A stretch of DNA of 64,000 nucleotides from Sipunculus nudus (taxonomy: Eukaryota > Annelida > Sipuncula > Golfingiida > Sipunculidae), in the NCBI GenBank assembly GCA_026874595.1, contig CM049314.1:77266300-77330299 (forward strand). The letters are read 5' to 3'. The notes under the pieces are model-generated. The model was not told the DNA's origin. It did no database searches and was given only the letters and a program-made list of their open reading frames with translations. Numbering within the stretch: position 1 is the stretch's first letter; each line of letters begins with the position of its first letter. Position numbers and translations under genes: made by a program. Below, one piece after another: positions 23,750-34,689 of this stretch.

Positions 23750-23840
23750 GACTCCTTTTAGATAGACTAACTTGATTATTAACATACGAGCTTTCGACGC
23801 ACACAGGGTTCTTTGTCAGGTGGTAATTAAGTGGGAACGC
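23750..23840 (-). mobile_element. Possible Penelope-like element terminus
   Basis: On the minus strand the sequence cacctgacaaagaaccctgt followed by gtgcgtcgaaagctcgta resembles the end segments of Penelope-like elements as I remember them. These often carry a hammerhead-type core (CTGA...GAAA). Here the core would be CTGACAA...CGAAAG, a degenerate match. No reverse transcriptase frame is next to it. This rests on pattern memory only. Confidence 0.3.
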
Positions 23841-23989
23841 GTAGAGAGATGTTATATAGGATGGAACGACAATGTATGGAGTTTACAATGCAAGAAACAG
23901 TGTATTTACAATCTGATTGGATATTTAGTAATATTATAACCATGATGCCCTGTGTGGGCGTGGTACAGTGCAGTTCACATCGCCTCACT

Positions 23990-24100
23990 CAGGAATTCCG
24001 CGAAACCGCATGAAGTTCGCCGTCATCCATATTATGACGTCACGTCGCTTTGTGCAAAGTGCGGCTTCTGCGGTACAGCCCGCCATTTTCAGTAGTAGTC
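23990..24100. promoter_or_regulatory. CRE palindrome and CCGCCATTTT motif
   Basis: A perfect CREB/ATF palindrome TGACGTCA lies at 24,035-24,042. CCGCCATTTTC, a YY1-like motif, follows about 40 bases later, in a locally GC-richer patch. Such pairs occur in promoters, but no gene starts convincingly downstream; the 76-codon ORF at 24,108 is unsupported. It could be a transposon promoter. Confidence 0.3.
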
Positions 24101-24313
24101 CCTACCCATGTCCCCTGTCGAATACAAAATTTCGGTCAGATTAATCGGTCGAGGGTATGCCACGAGCTGGATACCATTCGTACTCCCTCTGTTAGGTAGG
24201 GGGAGGTATGATCAATTGCCAAATAGTTCGGCCCCCTCTCTTCTTTCAATCCTGGCTACGCCCTTGCCTCGTAGTTTCTGCTACGCAGGCTTACCTAAAT
24301 GCCGGGTTCATTC

Positions 24314-24947
24314 AGCCTGGGCGACATGGCTCTCTTAAGACACTTTTTGAGGACCGCTTTATTTGTACTCAACTTGGTATGATCTGATGTGCCTCGCTTT
24401 TGCCTAAACAAACGCTCCCTTCACCCCAACGCATTGCTGACATATCTCTACACGCCGAATGTGTAAATAAAAATCCACCAAATGTCATTATCCGACCAGG
24501 ATAAGATGAACATACAGAAAAAAAAACCACATTCATTTATCGATTTTAAAAGGCAAATCAAAGACACATACAGTCGGAAAAATGGATTAAGATGAATACA
24601 AATTAAATCTTGGTCTAGAACCATTTGACTAGCCTGGGCGACATGGCTCTCTTAAGACACTTTTTGAGGACCGCTTTATTTGTACTCAACTTGGTATGAT
24701 CTGATGTGCCTCGCTTTTGCCTAAACAAACGCTCCCTTCACCCCAACGCATTGCTGACATATCTCTACACGCCGAATGTGTAAATAAAAATCCACCAAAT
24801 GTCATTATCCGACCAGGATAAGATGAACATACAGAAAAAAAAACCACATTCATTTATCGATTTTAAAAGGCAAATCAAAGACACATACAGTCGGAAAAAT
24901 GGATTAAGATGAATACAAATTAAATCTTGGTCTATAACCATTTGACT
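24314..24947. repeat. Near-perfect 317-bp tandem duplication
   Basis: The unit beginning agcctgggcgacatggctct at 24,314 is repeated from 24,631. The two copies appear identical except for one base near their ends (tctaGaacc versus tctaTaacc). The junction is a shared 'ag'. Such identity, against the heavy decay of other repeats here, means a very recent duplication or an assembly artefact. It holds no ORF. Confidence 0.95.
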
Positions 24948-24949
24948 AG

Positions 24950-25284
24950 TGAACTGGTAGGACCATACGCTTATATCCGTTTGTTGTTAACAAACTAATA
25001 ATTACAAATAATAACAAAGAGTACTTTTATGGTGCTAATTCTACGATAGTCGGACATTGGGACAGCTCTCCCGCGTATTTACCCATTGCAATTTACTCAT
25101 TGGTTTTAAATGTAAAAATCGGATATTATAGTGAGCAGTCCAGAGTTTCGGGTCGATGAAACTAAATTTAAGTTCATCGACTTTCACATGACACCATATT
25201 TTAATTAAGAAGATTTCCGAACGCCAAGAATCTGCTCTTGAAAATCATGCCTGCAATGATGAAACACTCAAGCTGCTAATTAAA

Positions 25285-25320
<36 letters not shown>

Positions 25321-26590
25321 TAATAATAATAATATAGTATTTATAAAGCGCCAATTCTCCAATGGTCGGAGTCACATCGCAATTAACACACATACCCACA
25401 TACAATTTACTCCCTGTGTCTGTCCCAAGAAAAATAATGGAGGATTCTTGCAAAGAGAAAACCATGTGTCTTAATTTTAAAAGTAGCCTATGAATCAATC
25501 TTAAAAAAAGGAGTATATACTAGTTCAACCTCAGTGATACCAATGACCCAGCTGGCTTTTACGGAGACTAATAAACAAATAGTTTATTTAATTTATCCGT
25601 GCCTGCTGTAATAACAAATTAAATTTTCATGCAACTCCTTTTTGTTACATTGTTAAAGGGCTTAACGAATGACATTTGTAAGACAAAAAAATACTTAATT
25701 CAAGCGTTAGCAAAAATTATGTTGTGCTCAGTGTTCAAGGATTCGATAGGTCTGTTAAAAAAAACGGAATATGGTAGGTCTTGAGAACTATAATTAATTT
25801 AACCGCACCCGTAGTTATACATCACCATGTTGCTTGATACAACGTTTCATCGTGAATACTTTGTTTGAACTGTTTGCGGCTTTAAGAAGAAGTTTAGAAC
25901 AGGTTCTGATGAGGTAAAGAGAGCCCTAAGGAACAATTAATTAAATTTTGGAAGTATTCCTAATAACCATAATTATGTATTTAATTTAAAGGATTATGTA
26001 GCATTTTAAAATAGGGCATTTTTCCGAGTTGGGGCAGAGCCGTTCATTGGTACTGATGCCACCTTATTCTAGAATTCACCTGTTATCCAACCATAAAGTT
26101 AGTGAACCGAGACAAACTTTCATCAACATTTGCATATTTTCTATGTAGCAAGCACCAAGCGGAAGCAAACAAGCGGTGTCGTCCTCTTATATTATCTGTG
26201 TGTCTGTAATTAAACAAAATTGATATAAGACGCGAATTGCACTTAATGACAACAGAATATGTGGTATATACTTGATGTAAATACTCCAAGCTTCCCCTTT
26301 TGTAGGCAGTTTTGTACTACGTAATTACTAAAACGTTTTGAAAAATGAACTCAATCATTAAATAATGGATTCTACTAAGGTTTCAGCAGCTGAATATTTA
26401 TCTCTGTGTACACACCTACTTAACAGGACGTGGAAATAAGTTGTAAATTGATATGAAATTGTCTGTATTTTTATTTGATAACTTCTTTTGCATTGTATTT
26501 GCAGGGCGGGAAAAAGAGGCCGAGGACCCTTGTCGGCGGCCTTAGCCCAATTCAGTCGGGATATTTGATGGACTTACAAACGGTGTCACA
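24950..26590. other. Intergenic, with an (ATA)n microsatellite
   Basis: A (TAA)n tract occupies 25,287-25,334. Otherwise no gene or known element was recognised. A short GC-richer patch (26,504-26,560, gaggccgaggacccttgtcg) is unexplained. Confidence 0.4.
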
Positions 26591-26599
26591 GTGATGTGA

Positions 26600-26860
26600 A
26601 ACTAGAGCCCACTTATTTTAAAGACTTGGGCTCGGACTTGAGACTTTAATTTATACTCATATATAAGGACTCAAACCAAGTCTTTTTCGAGGCCGATTGA
26701 AAATAACTCAAAATAACATATATTATTTAGATTGTATACATGTGTGATTTACCGTGTTTTTACTCGGTCTCGAAGAAGATGGACTTTGACTCGAACCTAA
26801 AGAAATCGGACTTGAACTCGGACTCAAGTGGCTTGGATTCGACGTGCACTCGGGTCGGAT
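26600..26860. repeat. Degenerate 'gactcggactt' oligomer repeat
   Basis: Variants of gactTgg / gactCgg recur (gggctcggacttgagac, ggactcaaaccaagtc, ttgactcgaacc, cggacttgaactcggactc). They sit in direct orientation on one side and inverted on the other, around an AT-rich centre. This layout suits the subterminal repeats of a non-autonomous DNA transposon. The ends were not defined. Confidence 0.4.
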
Positions 26861-27036
26861 CTTTGCATTTGATCAATTTGAAACAACTGCATCTTTATTC
26901 AATGCAATGATTAACACATGGATTCAATCCTGCTATGGTGTTGTATTGAACTGCTGCAACGAAATGACACGTTTCACCTTGTTACAGGTGCCCTTTTTAT
27001 TGTGTGCACAAGTCTTACAGATGTCTTTTTTTGTTG

Positions 27037-27730
27037 TGTGACACGGGCGTAACTCGTGTTGTGGCTGCCTCGCCTAGCCGGATGTTGCTTGCACTCTCAG
27101 TTTAATCCGTACTGGTTGAACTCTCGTTGTCATGCTAGCGTGGGGCTTTCTCGAGCTCGCCTGGCCGAGCCGGGGCGAGCTCACGTGTGAACCGTAATAT
27201 GTTGAGACACGGCATTCGTTGTTCTGGTATGTTCTCGGATGGAGGTGAAAAGTTATAAATAGAGGCCGTGTTTTAGAGCCGAGAGAGAGGTGAGAGAATA
27301 TTCCAGCGGACACAGACGTGTGTATGTCCGTTTGTGGCACCGATTATCCAGTAATTTCAGGGATTCTGCTATTACTAACACTTTACAATTTAGTGCTGCC
27401 TGTCTCAAGTTTACTTTCTGGATTGTTACAAGAGCTTTACATTGGACTGTTATTCTCCGAGAGAATTTGTGTGAACTTTTCATCCGGCTTATACATTTTA
27501 AAGGACTTATCGCTGTGACGGTGGTATCAAGGTACTGTGCACTTTGTTTATTTTACTGTGTGATTGTATTGATTTGTTGTTATACTGTTATTATACTGTA
27601 TAATTGTATTGATTCAGTGTATTGTAATGTTAGGGTTGTTTTAAGAATAAATTATATATATATTTGTCAACAAATAACCACTGACTTCTTTTTTCATTCC
27701 CCTAGACATTTCACGCTGCCTGGTGTTACA
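27037..27730 (+). mobile_element. Solo LTR of a retrotransposon
   Basis: It begins TGTGACAC and ends GTGTTACA, giving TG...CA boundaries with an 8-bp imperfect inverted repeat. Inside, a TATA box (TATAAATA, 27,254-27,261) precedes a purine-rich start region (gagagagaggtgagagaata). An AATAAA signal is at 27,646-27,651. The 5' third is markedly GC-richer than the flanks. No primer-binding site, polypurine tract or gag-pol frame follows, so this looks like a solo LTR. A clean target duplication is not visible (tgttg before, gaatc after), so the 3' boundary is provisional. The 164-codon ORF at 27,290 lies within it and is not called a gene. Ty3-type is a guess. Confidence 0.6.
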
Positions 27731-27906
27731 GAATCTGATTTTCTTATCTCCTTGACAAAATTTATGTTCATCAAACATACGTGATCTGTTGATATTAGGT
27801 TCCGTAACAACCTGCAGAAACAATACAATTACCTAAATAATAAGGAATGTTCTCATGCGTCTGCATAAGCGTCCTAAACATGCGATTCAGTTGCTTATCA
27901 TATAAT

Positions 27907-28060
27907 CAGGGGCGGATCTTGGAATTTGGGAAGGGGAGGGTCAAACTCAGGAAATTTGACCAATGATCACAAAAAGGAAAGGTTAAGGCCGGAAAAATTG
28001 GTTTAATTCCGTGGAAAAGGGTTGTTGCGACTCAAAAGGAGGGGGTCTGGATCCCCAAAT
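27907..28060. mobile_element. DNA-transposon terminus-like fragment
   Basis: It starts caggggcggatcttggaatt, followed by a G-rich stretch. This form recurs at several places in the window and is common at the ends of non-autonomous DNA transposons. The other end was not found. Confidence 0.35.
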
Positions 28061-28149
28061 TATAATCATTATAAATATCTAATCTTTTTTTTATATTTTT
28101 TTTCGATTTTTATTTTGTCCTCTATCTTTTTCTTAATCTAAGTATGTAA

Positions 28150-28497
28150 ATCTGTAGAGCTCCATTTCGGTTTTGGACTACTTGACAGGGCGGTAGCACT
28201 CGCTTCCTAACATATTGTTTTGTATTCTTGATATCACTCAGGCTTTGTCTCTACCACACCTGTAAGTCTTGGATGTGTAACCACTTCCATTGCTGGCTCA
28301 TAAAAACGAGGAACCCTCCCCCCAAAGACGCACACGTTTGTGAGTGATACAAGGGTCTTTGTCACAACCTTTCCATTATGCCTGCAGTGCGCTCATCCCG
28401 GCTGGGGGCCGACCGTGGAAAATTTCACCGCCTCGGCTGAGATTCAAACTAACGACCTCCCTGCTTTGTGCCCTGTGCTCTTCCCCTAAGCCACAAA
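28150..28497 (-). mobile_element. tRNA-derived SINE, best copy
   Basis: On the minus strand the element starts with tggcttaggggaagagc, a good A-box match (28,478-28,493). A B-box-like gttagtttgaatctc follows at 28,438-28,452, with tRNA-like spacing. The body runs to about 28,150 and aligns with the copies at 8.9-9.2 kb and, for the head, 34.06-34.17 kb. No simple tail repeat is clear at the 3' end. The conserved middle box is acaaacgtgtgcgtctttgg on the minus strand. Confidence 0.75.
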
Positions 28498-28499
28498 AA

Positions 28500-30860
28500 C
28501 CGATACATATCTGAACCTTATGATATTTATATTTGCCCCAACTAACCCCAACTCACAAATAATCAATCGATTTTATTCAACAATCGTAATTTTATCACAT
28601 TAAAATAATAAACAAAGGACTTAAAGTCTGCTGATCACCTGCCATATTAAATGAATGAATGTGATTTATAGCTTTCCCTGCGTACGTATTAATGAAATTC
28701 TACTGTGTAAGTACGGTCCATGACGATAAAGAGAAACACCACGTGACACCTAAACTAAGGTGGTTGGTGGCGTATGTGCGGAAGGTGAATGGTTCAGTTC
28801 AGTTAAACACTGGTTTGTCTGACAAGATGTCCATGTTTAATTTGTTTTGGATTATTTTTTTACGCTCCCACATGTTATAAATTCGTGATAATAAAGAAAG
28901 AACCGACTATGAATAGTGCCATTGGCGTTTTCTTGTGTATTTTGTACAAAATGTGCAAGGGACTATGTTTAATTAATAAACTTCAGATATCAGATAAGAC
29001 CCACTTAACGAATGTTTCGTATCTTGATACGTGCATGGACAAAAATGTAGAAAATGTATGGTATTAAGATTTTTTTTATAATCATGACTGCAACATTTAA
29101 ACTGATACTTTTGCAGATCGAATAAACATGATAATGATTTTAAGATTACCCTCTTAAAACAACGTGTAGAGAACGTTTATTGTGCTATATTTTACAAAAT
29201 ATGTAATTAGGCCACAGGTTTAGCACGGTTTTAATAGCGTATGTCCATGGATAAACCATGGAAGGAACTGCCTCGTGCTTAAAAATTTTGTATTGGATTT
29301 TATCTACTGCAAGGAGAGTTTATTGCGGCAATTATGCAGGTCTCATGTCATCGTTAATCCAGGATGTGACGTCATTAATACCCCGCGCCGTCTCCTACAT
29401 AAGGTCAATAGGTAGAGTAAATTAACTTTTAATGACCTCCCGTATGGGGCTTGTTGGTCTTAATTTCTTGTGCAAAAGAAATTATTCTGAAGTTATGGGC
29501 AAAAACGTGTGGAACATTTCTTTTTAAAGCTGAAGTATAATAAGGCTTATATAGGAATAGCTATATATGTCTATCCATGTATCCATCTTTCAGAGTCAGC
29601 CGTCTACTCGTCCTGTGTATACAGTTTGTATGTTTACTGTTTATTAGATTACGTGTCGTTAACGTCCATTGAAGCATATTAACTTTGAGGACTACAGAAA
29701 GAGGCTCCATATTTTATATTAGCATTTATTAAATAATGTCACATGTTCTTACCAAGTTATAACCACAAATTTCGTTTTACTGGAAGAAATTTATAGGGCT
29801 ATGTTTCATTGAAAACAATCATGAAAAAAATATTGACTCGGGTGGCAATTTCCAAGTACAAAACGAGAGAGTATGAACCGAAGTGACTGGATTACGTCAT
29901 CATTCTATATGGATATGTGATAATAGGAAGAATAAACCGAAGACACATTCCAAAATAAAGATTTTAACATGGGAGACAGTATATTGGCAGCGTGTAAACA
30001 AGCCTGGTTTCAAGCATTAACTGGCAGGTGACGCACTTGCTGTAATTAGACATATTTTCCTTGGGTTTCTTCCTTTTCTTTATAATCAATGAATTAAGAT
30101 CAGTTAGTTCTTCAGGCATGGTACGAAACCAGAGATAGGTCTCGTTTTATACACAAACACTCAAACACACACACACACACACATATATATATAAAAAGTA
30201 TGGTTTTTACTTTTTACATTTATAGATGTATAATAAACGTGATTATTTGTTACAAGAGAAATTCAAGAGGTCTATATATTTTCCAAAAAACTTAAAAACA
30301 ATTTGAATTCCGATTAATGTGAAAAGTGCAGGCGTACTATAACACGAGAGAAAGGTCGATCGTATTAATTTTTATTTTTAGTCGGTGGTTTATAGACGTA
30401 ATTATTATTTTTTTACAAAGACGGTCGTTTCCAGTGACATGGATTACAGACACCGTACTGCCCTAGGCCCGCCTTGCCCGGTGACTGTAACAAGGCTGCT
30501 TCCTAATTACCCGCTGACGTCCTTGTATTGTACCCAGACCTGATGTCACAGTAAACCGGATTACTGCAAATTAGTCCCGGTCTCCACCAACGCACTGGGT
30601 CTGCCAAGTAATTTTCCTATTTTACAGATGATTTTTTGGAAACAGTATCGTACAGGTGAATGTTTTGGATATATCAAGGCTTCACGTTTTTTAAAGTCAA
30701 GATTTAAAGTCCTTTTTGGTACAGAAAACGTCTCCTGACGATCACCTCACAATTCTTGACAACCTTACAAACTAGAACACAGGTAGTCGACAGGCGACTA
30801 CGTGTATCCGCCGAAATCAGAGTGGGACGGGTGAAGTGAGGCATGGATGGAGTGGCAGAG
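28500..30860. other. Intergenic sequence
   Basis: No gene recognised. A TGACGTCA palindrome lies at about 29,367 next to a GC-richer patch (ccccgcgccgtctcc). An (AC)n tract occupies about 30,163-30,181. The patch 30,460-30,610 is GC-richer (ccctaggcccgccttgccc) but matches nothing I know. Confidence 0.4.
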
Positions 30861-30879
30861 GAAATAGACTGAGGTGTGT

Positions 30880-31490
30880 TGCATATTAGCATGGATGTCT
30901 GCAGCCGAAATGTGTATGTAGGTGGTGTCACCTCCAACAAAATCCAGAAAGCTGTCCAAGTTGTATACATATGCAAAATTTTAGGCAGATAAGTCAAACC
31001 ACTACTTGTATATGAGTGATCTTATCCCACAGCAGACAAACGAAAGGACCCTGTGCAAAAATTGTTGCAGGTGGCGCCACCAGTTTTACGTATGATAAAG
31101 AGATGTAAGATCTATACACATGCAAAATTTTGGCCAAATCGGTCAAACGGTTCCAGAGATATGAGCTTGGATGTCTGCAGCGTTAACGTGAATGTAGGTG
31201 GCGCCACCTGTCATAAAATCAAGAAAGCTGCCCAGGATGTATACACATGCAAGATTTCAGGTGTATAAGCCTAACCAATGCAAAGATATGAGTGATTTTT
31301 TCCCAAGGCAGATGAACAGATGGACGCTGTGCAAAATTGGTTTGCCGTAGGCGCCACCATTTTAGTGTATGTTATAAAAACTTTCCAAGGGCTACATTTG
31401 TGCAATATGTTTAGCCTGATCGGTTAAACGGTTCCCGTGATATGTGGGTTTATGTGTGGAGACACATACACAAATGGACGCTGGGCAGAG
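30880..31490. repeat. Dimeric minisatellite around GGTGGCGCCACC
   Basis: The palindrome GGTGGCGCCACC or a near copy occurs at 30,921, 31,070, 31,197 and 31,347, giving spacings of 149, 127 and 150. Each is followed by an A-rich element, then tatacacatgcaaaattt, then ggtcaaacggttccagagat. Odd and even units differ slightly, so the true period is a dimer of about 276. The short ORFs inside are read in different frames in each unit and are not genes. Confidence 0.85.
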
Positions 31491-33660
31491 AGGAAAGGTC
31501 TGAGGTCAACCAACAATGAGGGCGCAGCAGTTCACATGTGACCCGATCATAATTCCGAATTTCGAAAAAAATTCTGCCGAGTGGTTACGGAGGAGTTCTC
31601 AGGAAACATATGCGGCGGGGTTGGAGACGGCGGCGGCGGCGTCCGACGGAAAAAATAGTATCCGCAAAACTCTTTTTTGGCTGACAATCATGATCACATT
31701 TATGCTGCTCATTAAGTCACCTATCTATAAATTATAACGGCCACCATGGCCCCATGTTTCAGTGAATGGTTTGAAGTGTAAAGCATCACGTGATAACACG
31801 TAATAATATAATATACATGTTTGCTCATTCTGCGTCTTTATAATTAAATGTAGGCAACTCTCTTTAGAAAAAAAAATAAAACGCCTCTGTGACTGATGTA
31901 TGAACTTGTTTATCTGCAAACTCTTAAAAATCATGTGAGGTGGTCTAATGATGATAAGCAGAAATACCACGTAACCAAGGTAACTGATTGCATATTTGTG
32001 CTGACTAGAAAAGCTTTTATATTCAAAATAATTTTTGCAAGGCCCAAGTGCTATAAACACGTTGATATGAACAAAACAAACGGCTTGTGTTGGATGGGAT
32101 AAACGTTTTCTGTTTTAATTTTTATAAGAGGTATAATCTTTAATAGGCGTCTTATATCGAAATAGGCCCCTTTAACAACAACTGCATGCTCCGCTGTAAA
32201 AGTCTGCAAGGACTGATGAGAAACCTTCAACCTACAACACTATTCCTCATGTAAAGCCAGTCACCAGCACACGTATCATACACAATCAAAATGTTAACAT
32301 TGACAGACATCGTCAGTCATTGTCACTAACAGAACCGTGTTGAAGTGCTGATCTCATCTGTCCTTATACATCTGGCCGCTCTGATGTTTTGTAACTGCCA
32401 CCTGAGACCTCTCACTCTCTCCATGTAAAAATCCATGTATTTGGAAGTGAATATAGAATTCTGTTATTCTCACAGCACAGGCATGTATAATCAAAATGAG
32501 AGAGGGAGAGAAAGAGAGAGAAAGGGTATGGTAAATAATGCAGAGCCTTATAAAAACACGTTATATAACTTGTACATCTACCACATTAAGAAATAAATGT
32601 TTTACACAAAGACCACCTGTTTAAAATAAAGTTATATATACTAAGGCTGAACCGTTTCATTACACAATGAACCGTAATATGATTTGAAGATTAGGGTGGG
32701 TCGAAAAAGTGTTATATCGCCCAAATATGTATGTTCTCACTCTTAAATGTTTTATCGACACAAGTAAACAAGACTTTACACGTAACGCTCACACGCTGAA
32801 AAATAAGGAATACACCGATGCGAGACTCAAACTCGGGGACTGTGTTCCACATTAAGCCTTATTTTTCCCGTTTCCCAAAATTTTAGTTCGAAAAAGGGGC
32901 TCCAAAGATCAATAAACATTCACGCTTTATGTAAAGTGTAAAATTTCAAGTCAAGTAGTTTTTCCACAAACCATTCGAAACTAAGGCTTGATTTTCACTC
33001 AGTGGTCTTTACGAAGAAAGGAAACGGATACGTTACGGGAGAGGTCAGTCTTTTTTCTTCGACTGTTGCCGCAGGGCCAGTGTGGAATTTCCCCTGATAA
33101 ACTTAGCGTAGTCATAGTTTATATTTAAGAAAGGCCGTTTTTCTACGGGGGGAGGGCTCGCAGGAAGAAGCCTCATTTTTCCAACCTATCCCCCCCCCCG
33201 CCCCGCGTGACCAGTCACGCGTCAGCTTAATGTATCGACCGAGGTACCCGGACTTGGTCACAGGAAGGGACCGGCTTCGTATTACGGGGGTCTAGCATCA
33301 TAGTTATTTAATTATGGTTAATCACTTCACATCGAAAATAGGGATTAGCAACGAACAGAGTGATTATAGGCTCCATGTGCAACACTTAATTCTTGTATGG
33401 ATTGTCGCCCGAACGTTATGAAAGTTAGCGAATAAAGTTGATAACCCCTTGTCTTAATTATGTCCAATTTATTTGCACCTAACTACTTAATTTATACATA
33501 AAAGCAACCCCAGTCGCTCCAACGAACATTTGCAACCGTTGATATTATCTTTGAAATTCTCACATTGTATAGGTCAGTAAAACGGCCTAACGCCTGGCCT
33601 TTATAACCGTCTCAAAATATGTGTTAGCGATACGTAACGCAAGTTAAGAACACAACGCTG
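31491..33660. other. Intergenic sequence
   Basis: A short GGCGGCGGCG-containing patch (31,625-31,640) and a GA-rich tract (32,498-32,525) stand out. A CG-rich patch with nine C (33,190-33,203) also lies here. No gene was recognised; the overlapping 111-codon minus and 68-codon plus ORFs near 32 kb show no sign of coding. Confidence 0.35.
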
Positions 33661-33666
33661 GATATC

Positions 33667-33711
33667 CAGGGGCGAAGCAAAGGGGGGGGGGGGGGGCGCA
33701 GGGGGCCAGCG

Positions 33712-33742
<31 letters not shown>

Positions 33743-33862
33743 CGCATCCTGTACTCGCCGTCCTTTCGGAATTTCACTTAATCTAATACCAATATATATA
33801 TACATATATGTGCATTTAATTGCCTTTGCTATCAGTTGCGGATCCGGAGGGGGGGGGGGGGG
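33667..33862. mobile_element. Short element bounded by poly-G and poly-C tracts
   Basis: It starts caggggcgaagcaaa and then has 15 G (33,682-33,696), a 15-base spacer, 28 C (33,712-33,739), about 110 bases of AT-rich centre, cagttgcggatccgga (33,833) and 14 G (33,849-33,862). The cagNggcgNa starts resemble DNA-transposon termini, so two nested or decayed ends are likely. The G and C runs could fold into a hairpin, G-quadruplex or i-motif. Run lengths may be sequencing-limited. Confidence 0.5.
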
Positions 33863-34056
33863 CGCCATGCTCTCGTCAGCTGCAATATCTCTCATTTTAT
33901 CTTATTTCCCAATTTCCGTGACTAATTATTTTTATTTGATATTTTATTTTTATTAATTATCAATTACATTTTATTACAAGTTATCTGCAGTTTATTACTT
34001 TCAAATTTATAAGTTGATTATAAGGATATTTATGAACAGCTGCAGAACAATTGCAG

Positions 34057-34170
34057 AGCACCAGGCCCTGGTAGGGTCGACCGTGAACAATCTCACGGCT
34101 CTGGTCATACCGGTACGAACTTGCGGTCTGTGCTCTCAGGAGTCCTCAATGCTGTCGAGACCACGGACCC
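34057..34170 (-). mobile_element. SINE head fragment, third copy
   Basis: On the minus strand it begins near tggtctcgacagcattgagg (A-box-like), then caagttcgtaccggt (B-box-like), then gtgagattgttcacggtcga. The last part matches gtgaaattttccacggtcgg of the 28-kb SINE and the corresponding part of the 9-kb copy. The body is missing beyond the conserved cctggtgctctgca box. Confidence 0.6.
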
Positions 34171-34355
34171 CAGTAAAATACTAAGTTTAGCATAAGACTT
34201 CAACATATCAGTTATTTCACTCCGAGCATTACATTTAAATGATAATATTTTGCAAGTTACAAACGTAAAAGCGCCTTTGCGCCAATGACTTGTTTGAAAA
34301 AAATCGAAATTTAAATCCTCATTTTGAAGAGATATAAATATTGAATATTGAACCT

Positions 34356-34680
34356 GTTACGGGGTGACATACAGGCGGACCGCTCTCCCGCTAGTGAAGC
34401 TTGCTTCATCGACCGGGATGAGGGTAAACTTTGTGGCCCAGGGAATATTCTCACCAAAGTGTGACTCCTGGGATGATTAGTCTTGTTCTGGTAGCAGAAC
34501 GCTCTTAAGAGGGGGTGTGTAACGGGGTGACATAAAAGCGGACCGAACTGTCTCGCCAGTGAAGCTTGCTTTGCTAGCCAAGCGGTTGGTACGCCAGACT
34601 TGTGCGCCACCGACAAGGGTATGAATCCCGGATCGGCCCAGACTTTCCCCCTGAGCAATTTGTCTTCGTAACAAACCTCA
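34356..34680 (+). mobile_element. Second tRNA-like SINE, partly duplicated head to tail
   Basis: Two blocks share a leader: cggggtgacatacaggcgga at 34,360 and cggggtgacataaaagcgga at 34,522, each followed by gtgaagcttgctt. The second block continues into tagccaagcggttggtacgc (A-box-like) and gggtatgaatcccgg (B-box-like), so it has a tRNA-shaped core at about 34,575-34,637. The first block lacks the A box. This family differs from the other SINE. It is not a functional tRNA gene: the arms do not close convincingly and extra leader sequence is conserved. Confidence 0.6.
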
Positions 34681-34689
34681 CTACAGTTT

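Noticed and set aside
23549-23804. Overlapping ORFs rich in Ile and Tyr on both strands
   Set aside because: They are translations of the (TA)n tract; the same holds for ORFs at 1,782, 36,076, 47,529 and 62,913.
27290-27784. 164-codon plus ORF, the second longest in the window
   Set aside because: It lies inside the solo LTR, has no recognisable domain and is mostly hydrophobic low-complexity residues from T-rich DNA.
30953-31268. Small coding genes around the GGTGGCGCCACC boxes
   Set aside because: Reading frames differ between repeat units; the sequence is a tandem minisatellite.
30880-31490. CRISPR-like array
   Set aside because: Units are long, diverged and dimeric without unique spacers, and the genome is clearly eukaryotic.
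33644-33895. Pro/Gly-rich 83-codon minus ORF
   Set aside because: It only reflects the G and C homopolymers.
34575-34640. Functional tRNA gene
   Set aside because: A- and B-box-like motifs are present, but the arms do not pair convincingly and conserved leader sequence shows it is a SINE.
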